Counted from the first letter of the stretch, positions 7,999 through 15,465 are shown. The stretch: DNA of 15,756 nucleotides from Spirochaetae bacterium HGW-Spirochaetae-7 (GCA_002839245.1 PGXR01000040.1:1-15756), one strand, 5' to 3'. Notes: a model not told the origin generated them from the letters alone. Made by a program: numbers and translations.

Positions 7999-8960
7999 AA
8001 AAGAACCTGTACGGAGCGCTGGCCATGGTGCCAATCCTCCTCATAAGCGGCGCCGTCACGATGTCGTGCTCGGGCGGCAAAAAGGACGCGGGCCTGGCGG
8101 CCGGGAAACCGGAAGGCGACGCGCCGGCGGCAGTGTTCGCGGTAAACACGACCACCGCGACCCGCGGGCAGATCAGGGACTACCTGATGCTGTCCGGAGA
8201 CATCGTCGCGGGTTCCACCGTCGACGCGTACCCGGAGGTCGCGGGCAAGGTGACGCGCCTCTTTGTATCGATAGGCGACCGCGTCCAGAAGGACGCGCCG
8301 CTGGCCGAGGTCGATCCGTCGCGCCCCGGCATGACGTATATCCCGGCAGTGGTCAAGGCTCCGATCGCGGGCACCATCGTCGCCCTGCCCGCCCAGCTGG
8401 GCATGACGGTCAGCCAGGCTTCTCCCGTCGCCCGCTTGAGCGGGACCGGCTCGCTTGAGCTGAGGACCTTCGTCGCCGAGCGTTTCGTGTCCAAAATCAG
8501 GCTCGGACTCAAGGCCGAGATAGGGCTCGACGCCTACCCCGGCCAGAATTTCCTGGCGAGGGTCACGGAGCTGAGTCCCGTGCTCGACCCTTCGTCGAGG
8601 ACCATGGAAATACGGCTCAAGCTGCCTGGACAGGACGCCCGCCTCAAGGCCGGCATGTTCGCCAAGGTAAAGGTCATCACAGCGGAGAAAACCGGAATCG
8701 TCAAGATACCGGCCAACGCCGTGGTCAAGCGCTTCGGCGAAAGCTACGTCTTCTCGGTGGCGCCCGATCCCGCCGATCCGGCCCAGTTCGTGGCGCGGCG
8801 CAGCCCGGTGACGACCGGCATCCTGATCGACGACCAGCAGGAGATCCTTTCCGGCCTGGCCGCCGCCGAGGAGATCGTCGTGCGGGGACAAAGCCTGCTC
8901 GAGGACGGGTCGCGCGTCAAAGTGATAGACCGCCTGGCTCCCTTGCCCGCGTCAGACTGA
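7995..8960 (+). CDS. Membrane-fusion (periplasmic adaptor) lipoprotein of RND pump, hairpin-less
   Basis: 321-residue periplasmic adaptor linking the RND pump to the TolC-like duct. The N-terminus has a hydrophobic segment ending in VTMSC with Cys25, fitting the relaxed spirochaetal lipobox, so it is probably anchored to the inner membrane as a lipoprotein. The two lipoyl halves are clear (about 77-106 with EVAGKVTRLFVSIGDRV; about 117-150 with KAPIAGTIVALPAQLGMTVS). A beta-barrel region follows (to about 235, with LSPVLDPSSRTMEIRL) and then a membrane-proximal domain (IPANAVVKRFGESYVF). Only about ten residues join the lipoyl halves, so the long alpha-helical hairpin of AcrA-type adaptors is absent, as in Borrelia BesA. 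The start has GAGGAG 5 bases upstream and overlaps the previous stop. Confidence 0.93.
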   Translation: MKKNLYGALAMVPILLISGAVTMSCSGGKKDAGLAAGKPEGDAPAAVFAVNTTTATRGQIRDYLMLSGDIVAGSTVDAYPEVAGKVTRLFVSIGDRVQKDAPLAEVDPSRPGMTYIPAVVKAPIAGTIVALPAQLGMTVSQASPVARLSGTGSLELRTFVAERFVSKIRLGLKAEIGLDAYPGQNFLARVTELSPVLDPSSRTMEIRLKLPGQDARLKAGMFAKVKVITAEKTGIVKIPANAVVKRFGESYVFSVAPDPADPAQFVARRSPVTTGILIDDQQEILSGLAAAEEIVVRGQSLLEDGSRVKVIDRLAPLPASD

Positions 8961-8973
8961 TTCGGAGAAAACC

Positions 8974-11900
8974 ATGAGCATAACCAAGACGGTGGTCGGC
9001 AGACCGACCACGATTTTTGTCGCCTTTGCCCTGCTGATAGGCCTCGGACTGTTCGCGACGGCCAACCTTCCGGTGGACCTGTACCCGGAGATAGAGCCGC
9101 CGATCCTGGTGGTCTTCACCGGCTACACTGGCGCGGGTCCCGAGGAGGTCGAGCGCTCGGTGACGCGGCCGCTCGAGGGCACGCTGTCCAACGTATCGAG
9201 CCTCAAGAAGATAACTTCGACATCGTCCAAGGGTTCGAGCATGGTGATGCTCGAGTTCACCTACGGCACGGACATGGCCGACGCGGCCAACTCCGTGCGC
9301 GACAACATGGAGCTGGTCAAGCGGTTCCTTCCCGACGACTCGGATACCCCGCTGATATTCAAGTTCGACCCGTCGATGATCCCGATCATGGGCCTGATGG
9401 TGACGGGCAACCGCAGCCCCGAGGAACTCCGCGCCATAGCGGAGAACACCATCCTGCCGCGCATCGAGCAGGTGCCTGGAGTCGCGATGGCCTCCGTTTC
9501 GGGAGGCCGGCAGAAGGTGATCCGCGTCGAGATACCGCAGAACCGGCTCGAGGCGTACGGGCTGACCGTCACGCAGATAGTCGCCATGCTGAGGGGACAG
9601 AACGCACAGGTTTCGGCGGGCTCCATCACCGACGGCGGCCTGTCGTACATACTGACGACCGCCGGGGAATACCAGTCCCTGGACGAGATAAAGGCTACCG
9701 TGATCGCCTACAAGGGCGGCGGGATGACTGGCGGCCAGGCCGAGCTGCCCCGCACCGTACGCCTGCGCGACGTAGCCGATGTCTTCGAAGGCTACCGCGA
9801 CGAGGACAGCCTGGTCTTCGTCAACGGAACGCCGGCGATTCAGATCATCGTCCAGAAGCAGAGCGGCAAGAATTCCGTCCAGACGGCCAAGGCGCTCCGT
9901 ACCCGCCTGGAGCGCATTGCGATGGAAGTGCCCCAGGGAATCAAGATCTCCGAAATCTTCAATACGACGGACATAATCCAGAACTCCATCGACCAGGTCT
10001 CCTCGAGCGCAGCCACCGGCGCGATCCTCGCCGTCATCGTGCTGTTCATATTCCTTCGCTCCATGAAGCCGACGCTCATCATCGGCGTCACCATACCGAT
10101 TTCGCTGCTCTTCACGCTGATGCTGATGTACTTCTGGGGACTGACCCTCAACGTGATGACGCTGGCGGGACTTGCCCTCGGCGTCGGCATGCTCGTCGAC
10201 AATTCGATAGTAATACTGGAAAATATCTATCGCTACCGGGAGAAGGGAACCAAGCTGACAGCCTCGGCAATCCTGGGCAGTCAGGAGATGATCAATGCCA
10301 TCGTCGCCTCGACGCTGACCACCATATGCGTGTTCGCGCCGCTGGTGATGTTCAAGGGCCAGCTCGAGCTCATGGGCGAGCTGTTCGCGGGCCTGGCCTT
10401 CACCGTGGTCATATCGCTTGTCACATCGCTGGCCGTCGCCATGCTCCTGATACCCGTGCTGGCCAGCCATTACCTCCCGGTCACCACCCGCAAGCAGAAA
10501 CCCCTGCACGGCCCGCTGGCCAAGGTCGACGCCTTCTTCGAGAGGGGTTTTGCCCGGCTTGACGACGCATACCGCCACGGGATAGGACGCGTGCTCAGGC
10601 ACAAGCTGATTACCATCCTGGTGATAGTCGCCATCGTCGCCGGGAGCTTGTTCATGGTTCCGCGGATAGGTTTCGTGTTCATGCCTGCCCAGTCCGCGGA
10701 TTCTGTCAGCATTGCCGCCGAGCTGCCCATAGGAACGCCGCTCATCGAGACGGAAGCCGTGCTCAAGCAACTTGAGAGCATCGTCGTTAGCGAGATACAC
10801 GGCTACAAGCGCATTGTGGTCAACGTCGGCCAGCGCAGCTTTTTCGGATTAGGCGGCGCCTCGAGCGGCCACCGGGGAAGCCTGCAGATTACGCTGCCTG
10901 ATTTCGCCGACCGGACCCAGACAGCCGACGAGATCAAGACGATATTGCGCGGCTACTTCAACGGCTTCCCGGGAGTGACCTTCTCGTTCGGCGCCTCGAA
11001 CGGCGGCATGGGCGGCGGCGGCATGGGTGGAAGCCCGGTCGACATCCTCGTCAAGACGGAGGACCTGGTCAAGGGCAAGGCGCTGGCCGAACGGATAGCC
11101 GCCCTGATACGGGCAGGCATTCCCGAAGCGACTGAACCGACCGTCGACCTCAAGGACGGCCTGCCCCAGATAGAGCTGCGGGTAGACAGGGAACGCCTGT
11201 ACTCCCTGGGCCTCAACGTCTACACCGTCGGGCAGGAGATAAAGGCCGCCGTCGAAGGCATCACCGCGACCAAGTACCGATCGGGCGGCGCCGAGTACGA
11301 CATCCTGGTCATCCTTTCCGAGCGTGACAGGAGCGAACTCCCCGCCCTCGATCGAATCTTCATCGTCAACCCGAGCGGGCAGCGCATAGCCCTCTCGAGC
11401 TTCGCGCGCTACGAAAAGACGACCGGCCCCATAGACATCAAGCGAGAGAACCAGAGCCGCGTCGTCCACGTGACCGCCGGAATTACCCCGGGTACGCCGA
11501 TAGACCGCGTGGAGACGAAGATCCGCGCGCTCATCAAGGCCGAGATACCCGCCGAGGACGACGTTGTCATAGAATACGCCGGCGACTACCAGGAGTTCCT
11601 CAATTACGGCGTCAAGTTCGCCCTGATCATGCTGGTAGCCGTCTTCCTGGTCTTCGGCATCATGGCCAGCCAGTTCGAGTCGTTCCTGGATCCCTTCATC
11701 ATCCTGTTCACGGTGCCCCTGTCCTTCGTCGGCGTCATCTGGATATATCTCCTGACCGGCGAGACCTTCAACATCATGACCGCCGTGGGCTTGATCGTCC
11801 TGGTGGGCGTCATAGTCAACAACGGCATCATACTGGTCGACTATACCAACCTGCTGCGCAAGCGCGGACTGCCGTTGAACGAGGCGTGCGTCGAGGCGGC

Positions 11901-12255
11901 CGGCAACCGCCTGCGTCCTATCCTGATGACCACGCTGACCACGGTGCTGGCCTTGTTGCCCATGGCCTTCTTCCCCGGCGAGGGCTCCGAACTTGTCGCC
12001 CCGATAGGGAAATCGGTGCTCGGAGGCCTGTCTTTCGGCACGCTGATGACGCTGTTCCTCATGCCGGTCATCTATGCCATATTCAACCGCCACGCCGACG
12101 AACGCAAGGCGAGGGCCGACTCCCGCCGCGAGCGGCTGGCTTCAGGCCTCAGTCGCAAACAGGTCAAGGCCATGCTCGAAAGCGGATCGACTGGCGGTAA
12201 TTCGTCGGGCGACGGACCGTCCGGCGCCGAGCCGGAAACAGGAGCAGTATCATGA
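8974..12255 (+). CDS. RND-family efflux transporter (HAE-like inner-membrane pump)
   Basis: 1,093 residues with the RND layout: TM1 near 12-30, a periplasmic loop, a TM2-TM6 block (about 340-495), TM7 near 545-562, a second periplasmic loop, and a TM8-TM12 block (about 880-1045). Typical phrases include NLPVDLYPEIEPP, GPEEVERSVTRPLEG, ALGVGMLVDNSIVILENIYR and ASQFESFLDPFIILFTVPLS. The proton-relay position equivalent to AcrB D407 is kept (D409), D408 is Asn410, and the TM11 lysine position is Asn in GVIVNNGIILVDY. This VDN/VNN pattern is known from HAE-like pumps outside Proteobacteria. A glycine/methionine-rich loop (GGMGGGGMGG, about 677-686) sits in the second periplasmic domain. The charged C-terminal tail ends in low-complexity Ser/Gly. 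The gene lies 13 bp after the adaptor gene, with GGAG before the ATG. Substrates cannot be read from sequence; drugs, detergents or bile-like compounds are guesses. Confidence 0.96.
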   Translation: MSITKTVVGRPTTIFVAFALLIGLGLFATANLPVDLYPEIEPPILVVFTGYTGAGPEEVERSVTRPLEGTLSNVSSLKKITSTSSKGSSMVMLEFTYGTDMADAANSVRDNMELVKRFLPDDSDTPLIFKFDPSMIPIMGLMVTGNRSPEELRAIAENTILPRIEQVPGVAMASVSGGRQKVIRVEIPQNRLEAYGLTVTQIVAMLRGQNAQVSAGSITDGGLSYILTTAGEYQSLDEIKATVIAYKGGGMTGGQAELPRTVRLRDVADVFEGYRDEDSLVFVNGTPAIQIIVQKQSGKNSVQTAKALRTRLERIAMEVPQGIKISEIFNTTDIIQNSIDQVSSSAATGAILAVIVLFIFLRSMKPTLIIGVTIPISLLFTLMLMYFWGLTLNVMTLAGLALGVGMLVDNSIVILENIYRYREKGTKLTASAILGSQEMINAIVASTLTTICVFAPLVMFKGQLELMGELFAGLAFTVVISLVTSLAVAMLLIPVLASHYLPVTTRKQKPLHGPLAKVDAFFERGFARLDDAYRHGIGRVLRHKLITILVIVAIVAGSLFMVPRIGFVFMPAQSADSVSIAAELPIGTPLIETEAVLKQLESIVVSEIHGYKRIVVNVGQRSFFGLGGASSGHRGSLQITLPDFADRTQTADEIKTILRGYFNGFPGVTFSFGASNGGMGGGGMGGSPVDILVKTEDLVKGKALAERIAALIRAGIPEATEPTVDLKDGLPQIELRVDRERLYSLGLNVYTVGQEIKAAVEGITATKYRSGGAEYDILVILSERDRSELPALDRIFIVNPSGQRIALSSFARYEKTTGPIDIKRENQSRVVHVTAGITPGTPIDRVETKIRALIKAEIPAEDDVVIEYAGDYQEFLNYGVKFALIMLVAVFLVFGIMASQFESFLDPFIILFTVPLSFVGVIWIYLLTGETFNIMTAVGLIVLVGVIVNNGIILVDYTNLLRKRGLPLNEACVEAAGNRLRPILMTTLTTVLALLPMAFFPGEGSELVAPIGKSVLGGLSFGTLMTLFLMPVIYAIFNRHADERKARADSRRERLASGLSRKQVKAMLESGSTGGNSSGDGPSGAEPETGAVS

Positions 12256-12524
12256 AGCGCGTCGAGATAATGGCGAACCGCTCGGTCGAGGAAGACCTGA
12301 TGGAAGCATTTTCACTGGCCGGAATCGCCCGCCACTATACCAAGTACCCCGTCGCCTTCGGTGTCGGCCGCTCCGGCCCGCGGATGGGCGACGCCGTCTG
12401 GCCTGAGGAAAACATCGTCATGGTGGTCTATTGCGACGACGACGAAGCCGTCCTCATCATGCGTTCCATCACCGAGGTAAAAGAAAGGTTCCCCCACGAG
12501 GGCATCAAGGTTTTTGTGATGTAG
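12252..12524 (+). CDS. P-II-like small protein, PG0541-type transporter-associated
   Basis: 90 residues, cytoplasmic, alternating beta-alpha-beta as in ferredoxin-like/P-II folds. The pattern SGPRMGDAVWPEEN (about 41-54) followed by IVMVVYCDDDEAVLIMRSI and a C-terminal GIKVFV strand matches my memory of the PG0541-like family, whose genes accompany RND transporters. It has no recognisable P-II T-loop tyrosine. Its ATG overlaps the RND stop (ATGA), so translation is probably coupled. By position it may sense a ligand or modulate pump activity, but this is inference. It is the last gene of the efflux operon; a GC-rich hairpin follows. Confidence 0.75.
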   Translation: MKRVEIMANRSVEEDLMEAFSLAGIARHYTKYPVAFGVGRSGPRMGDAVWPEENIVMVVYCDDDEAVLIMRSITEVKERFPHEGIKVFVM

Positions 12525-12552
12525 ACAAAAATGGTCTGGCTCTGCGCATGAG

Positions 12553-12590
12553 CGGGCAGGCGGGCAGGCGGGCAATAATTGCCCGCCCGG
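12553..12590 (+). terminator. GC-rich hairpin ending the efflux operon, with 8-bp repeats
   Basis: GGCGGGCAA (12567-12575) pairs perfectly with TTGCCCGCC (12579-12587) around a TAA loop. The left arm is the last of three tandem 8-mers, CGGGCAGG, CGGGCAGG, CGGGCAAT (12553-12576), so the right arm could pair in more than one register. No T-run follows (GGGGAATTTA), so intrinsic termination may be incomplete; protection of the mRNA end is an alternative. Confidence 0.6.
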
Positions 12591-12699
12591 GGAATTTACT
12601 TCCTATATTTTAGTCACATTTCTGCTGGAACGCATCCCAATGGCGTTTATTCCGCCACTAGACCATCGAATCGCTTCTCTTCCCCATTTGGCACGGTAG

Positions 12700-12726
12700 T
12701 TGCATATACATTAGTGCATATATACT
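12700..12726 (+). promoter_or_regulatory. Candidate promoter with TGCATATA direct repeats
   Basis: TTGCAT (12700-12705) and TATACT (12721-12726) resemble -35 and -10 boxes but with a short 15-bp spacing. The sequence TGCATATA occurs twice, at 12701-12708 and 12715-12722, 14 bp apart, which could be an activator or repressor site compensating for the spacing. The AT-rich stretch contrasts with the GC-rich surroundings and lies about 20 bp before the SHOCT gene's ribosome site. Confidence 0.4.
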
Positions 12727-12746
12727 TTTTAATATGGAGGTTGAAC

Positions 12747-13049
12747 ATGTATCGAAGCTTCACCGGTGGCGGCTGGGCGCATCCCGGCTACTTTTTTGGT
12801 TTCTCGTGGGGCGGCATCGTACTGGCGGTAATCCTCATCGGGTTGGCGGTCTTTGCCGTGGTGTCGATCCGGAGGAGGGGAAAGACCCTGGACTCCGATC
12901 CGGCAAGCGCCAGCCAGCAGGGGCTCTTGGTCCTCACCGAGCGCTTCGTCCGCGGAGAGATAGACACGGAAGCCTTCAGGTCGATGAAGGCAGAACTTGC
13001 TATGCAGCCGGAAAGCGGTTACCATCCGATGGCCGGCATACCAGACTGA
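12747..13049 (+). CDS. Single-span membrane protein with C-terminal SHOCT domain
   Basis: 100 residues. The ATG at 12747 is chosen because GGAGG lies 6 bases upstream; the same frame is open from 12579, but that part has no ribosome site and overlaps the hairpin region. Residues 1-20 are Gly/aromatic rich (SFTGGGWAHPGYFFGF), residues about 22-40 form one membrane helix followed by IRRRGK (cytoplasmic side), and residues about 60-84 (LLVLTERFVRGEIDTEAFRSM) are a SHOCT short C-terminal domain. SHOCT proteins are usually oligomerisation or membrane-associated accessory proteins of unclear function. The ferredoxin membrane gene begins 41 bp downstream on the same strand and is likely co-transcribed, so a shared role in a membrane complex is possible. 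Confidence 0.85.
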   Translation: MYRSFTGGGWAHPGYFFGFSWGGIVLAVILIGLAVFAVVSIRRRGKTLDSDPASASQQGLLVLTERFVRGEIDTEAFRSMKAELAMQPESGYHPMAGIPD

Positions 13050-13090
13050 ACCCACCGAACTGATACCACAAAGAAATCAAGGAGGCTTTC

Positions 13091-14545
13091 ATGGCTGCTA
13101 AAATGCCGAAAATTCAGATCCTCAGGCGCGTGACACTGGGCATAGTACTAGTCGGTCTGATAATCCTGACCATCCTGCACCAACGAGTGCAAGGTATTCC
13201 ATCGATCGACGCGCTGGATCCGTTCGGCGGCCTTGAAACGCTGATGAAATTCGTCGCCGGAGGTGAATTGATCAAGAAGATCGAGCCGGGAACGGTCGTA
13301 CTGTTCGCCGGAATCGTCGCCTTGGGCATAGTTCTCTCACGCTTTTTCTGCGGCTGGATATGCGCCTTCGGAGCCTTGCAAGGCGTCTTTGGCTGGCTCG
13401 GGAAAAAGATCTTCGGCAGGCACTTTGACGTTCCGAAGAAGCTGGACTCGATTCTGCGCTGGCTCAAGTACGTCGTTCTAGTCGGCATAATCTATCTCAC
13501 CTGGAAGACAAGCGAGCTGATAATCAGGCCATACGATCCACTGGCGGCCTTTGGCCATCTCTCGGCAGGCTTGGGCGCAGTCTGGGCGGAATTCTCCATA
13601 GGTTTCGTCATTCTTGTAGTCATCCTCCTGCTTTCGATGCTGTACGAACGGGCTTTCTGCAAGTACCTGTGTCCCTTGGGTGCGGTCAACGCCATACTCG
13701 GCCGCATACCGCTTTTCAGGATAAAGCGCGTCGAGTCGACATGCATATCGTGCTCGAAATGCGACCGCGTCTGTCCAATGAACATCGATGTCTCCCATGC
13801 ACAGGTCATCGACTCGCCTGAATGCATTTCCTGCATGGAATGCGTCACGGCATGCCCTACCAAGAAGAATTCGCTGCTTACGACCCTCGGCGGAAAAGCC
13901 GTGAAGATCGGCGTCATCGTGGCAATAGGCTTCGGCATATACCTTGGCGCCGCGGCCATTGGCCAGGCAGCCGGCGTACTGCGTTTCTCGGCTCAGTCGC
14001 TGGGCGAGCTATCGACCAAGGGCGCGCTCAAGGTCGAGGACATCAAGGGATCATCGACCTGGGGTTCAGTGGCGGACTCGTTCGGCATCGAAGCTGAGCG
14101 CCTCTATCGCGAAGCCGGCGTAGACCCCAGGAAGGTGCCGCCTGAGACGATGCTGAAAAATACGGGCAAGCTGGCCGGGATCGATTCTTTCGAGGCGGAT
14201 GCCGTCCGCGTGGCCGTAGCACGTATCATCGGGGTGCCTTACGCCGGCGAAAAAGGCGACTTGGTCCAGGCTGCGCCTGCGACGGCAACTCCCGAGACAG
14301 CCGCTCCGACGACAGCTGCGCCTGCGACAGCCGCCACCATGGCAGCCTTTACCGTTCCTGCCGATTTTGCGCTGGAAGGCACCATGAGCATCGCCGACAT
14401 CAGCGCGGCGCTCAAGACGACCAACCAGGCCATCATCGGCAAGCTTGGCCTGCCTGCCGACATCCCGGTCGACGAGCCATTGCGCGACATGAAGGACCAG
14501 TATGGCTTCTCGATGCCCGACCTCAAGGAAAAGATAAAACAGTAA
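13091..14545 (+). CDS. NapH-like 4Fe-4S polyferredoxin membrane protein with two C-terminal repeats
   Basis: 484 residues, probably a membrane electron-transfer protein. Helices lie near 13-30, 68-85, 124-140, 168-184 and 271-290. Cysteine pairs in FFCGWICAFGALQ (C87, C91) and FCKYLCPLGAVN (C190, C194) mark the NapH/YccM/RdxA-like core. Two ferredoxin clusters follow: C218, C221, C224, C228 (CISCSKCDRVCP) and C245, C248, C251, C255 (CISCMECVTACP). Beyond the last helix, two similar helical repeats (about 313-382 and 426-482) are joined by an Ala/Thr/Pro linker (about 393-418). Each repeat has a T/S-x-x-x-V/I-A/S motif and a G-L/V-P/D-P/A-D-x-P-type turn; their function is not known to me. The start has GGAGG 5 bases upstream. 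No reductase, cytochrome or FMN-binding partner is encoded within the window. Confidence 0.87.
   Translation: MAAKMPKIQILRRVTLGIVLVGLIILTILHQRVQGIPSIDALDPFGGLETLMKFVAGGELIKKIEPGTVVLFAGIVALGIVLSRFFCGWICAFGALQGVFGWLGKKIFGRHFDVPKKLDSILRWLKYVVLVGIIYLTWKTSELIIRPYDPLAAFGHLSAGLGAVWAEFSIGFVILVVILLLSMLYERAFCKYLCPLGAVNAILGRIPLFRIKRVESTCISCSKCDRVCPMNIDVSHAQVIDSPECISCMECVTACPTKKNSLLTTLGGKAVKIGVIVAIGFGIYLGAAAIGQAAGVLRFSAQSLGELSTKGALKVEDIKGSSTWGSVADSFGIEAERLYREAGVDPRKVPPETMLKNTGKLAGIDSFEADAVRVAVARIIGVPYAGEKGDLVQAAPATATPETAAPTTAAPATAATMAAFTVPADFALEGTMSIADISAALKTTNQAIIGKLGLPADIPVDEPLRDMKDQYGFSMPDLKEKIKQ
14270..14331 (+). repeat. Repeat inside the Ala/Thr/Pro linker
   Basis: GCTGCGCCTGCGACGGC (14270-14286) and GCTGCGCCTGCGACAGC (14315-14331) differ at one base and are 45 bp (15 codons) apart, in frame. 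They encode the AAPATA units of the linker joining the two C-terminal repeats of the ferredoxin protein. Such repeats can change length by slippage. Confidence 0.7.
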
Positions 14546-14571
14546 CGGATTTTTCAAGGCAACAAAATCAG

Positions 14572-14615
14572 GAGCCAATCATGAAAGCGCGCAGCTTTCG
14601 TGATTGGCTCTTTCT
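14572..14615 (+). terminator. Strong intrinsic terminator after the ferredoxin gene
   Basis: A 17-bp stem, GAGCCAATCATGAAAGC (14572-14588) with GCTTTCGTGATTGGCTC (14594-14610), is interrupted only by one G-U pair. It has a 5-base loop and is followed by TTTCTTGT. It starts 27 bp after the stop of the ferredoxin gene and should end the SHOCT-ferredoxin transcript. Confidence 0.9.
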
Positions 14616-14946
14616 TGTCTGCAATACCTGTCTGGTATGGGCCCATGGCAGGTGCGGCTCAGGCTGCGGCATGGCGCCGCAAAGCCGGAAAACTGGTCAT
14701 AGTTTCCCTGGTGCCTCAGCCCGAGGTTCAATAAAAGGCAAAGCCGGGATTGAACCCGGCTTTGCATATATGGTGAGCGGCTGCTCCGGTATCAGGCGCG
14801 CCGCGAATCATGGATCGGAGCATTGCGTGTATCGCGCATAAATGCCTCCTTGCCGTGATGAATACGAATCGAATACTACAGCAGTCTGGCCCGAAAAGAT
14901 ACAGGCAATCGCCCTCGCCACGGGCGACCGCTTTTCTTTTATCCGA
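14611..14946. other. Stretch without a convincing gene
   Basis: About 340 bases between the terminator and the minus-strand barrel gene. The only open frame crossing it (from 14581) begins inside the terminator hairpin and has no family resemblance. Contents: a short palindrome ATGGGCCCAT (14638-14647), a GCAAAGCCGG copy (14679-14688) that recurs in the hairpin at 14738-14765, and no recognisable RNA gene. Confidence 0.6.
14738..14765 (-). terminator. Minus-strand intrinsic terminator
   Basis: A perfect 11-bp stem, GCAAAGCCGGG with CCCGGCTTTGC, and a 6-base loop. Read on the minus strand it is followed at once by CTTTTATT, a usable T-run; on the plus strand it is followed by ATATATGG, which is not. 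It fits termination of the leftward barrel-protein transcript, about 180 bp after that gene's stop, leaving a long 3' tail. Confidence 0.7.
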
Positions 14947-15465
14947 TCAATCGAAGCGGATGGCCGCCTTGGCGCCTATGTACCAGACGAAGGGTACGGT
15001 ATTGTCCAGATCCTTGATGAACATGCCCAGCGCACCGCCGCCGAGCCTGAGGGTCTTGCCAAGCTTGAACCATGCCGAGAGGTCGGGAAAGAAGACACTG
15101 CCTGTCTGCGTACTGCTGACCAGGCCGAAGATCAAAAAGGCGCCGCCGCCGAACTGCCCCTCGAGGACTACGGGTCCTACGTCGACTTCGGCGATCACGT
15201 TCGGCCACATCGCCGACACCAGCACGAGAGAGTACAGCCTGGCTCCAAGACCGAGGGTCACCGGACCGGCCCCGAAGGTGTAGTACAAGCCTCCGGACGG
15301 GAACGGCAGCGTATAGGGAATGTCGCCTCCATCGAGAACGGAGGAACCATTCAGGACAGCACCCAGGCTGAGCGGGATGTCGATGCCTATGTCCAGGCGG
15401 GCCTGGGCTGAAACTGACGCAACGCACAGGACTACCAACAGGGCGAGGACAACAGCCTTTTTCAT
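14947..15465 (-). CDS. Small outer-membrane beta-barrel protein, hypothetical
   Basis: 172 residues. The ATG at 15465 is chosen because GGAGG lies about 6 bases upstream and the protein then opens with a clean signal peptide (MKKAVVLALLVVLCVASVSA, cut before QARLD). The rest is a series of amphipathic strands rich in Gly, Leu and aromatic residues (GGLYYTFGAGPVTLGLGARL, GPVVLEGQFGGGAFLIFG, LGKTLRLGGGALGMFI), ending in the strand AKAAIRFD, consistent with a barrel of about eight strands. No specific family is recognised; similar small barrels are frequent in spirochaetes. It follows the M3 peptidase gene on the same strand with a 100-bp gap that contains its own candidate promoter. Confidence 0.8.
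   Translation of the reverse strand: MKKAVVLALLVVLCVASVSAQARLDIGIDIPLSLGAVLNGSSVLDGGDIPYTLPFPSGGLYYTFGAGPVTLGLGARLYSLVLVSAMWPNVIAEVDVGPVVLEGQFGGGAFLIFGLVSSTQTGSVFFPDLSAWFKLGKTLRLGGGALGMFIKDLDNTVPFVWYIGAKAAIRFD

Noticed and set aside
8917..10800. Long minus-strand open frame (627 codons) opposite the RND gene
   Set aside because: The sense frame has unmistakable RND motifs; the antisense product is His/Arg/Asp/Gly-rich low-complexity sequence, typical of a shadow frame. The same applies to 10849-12093, 7923-8891 and 3313-4245.
12579..12746. Upstream extension of the SHOCT frame
   Set aside because: It would begin inside the operon-end hairpin and read through the candidate promoter; GGAGG before 12747 marks the real start.
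14738..14765. GGGTTCAATCCC on the minus strand, resembling a tRNA T-arm
   Set aside because: The 11-bp stem and 6-base loop do not fit a 5-bp/7-base T-arm, and no D-arm, anticodon arm or acceptor stem could be found; the T-run after it favours a terminator.
14581..14841. Small open frame starting just after AGGAG
   Set aside because: Its ATG lies within the left arm of a 17-bp terminator hairpin, and the product has no recognisable domain; the apparent ribosome site is part of the stem region.
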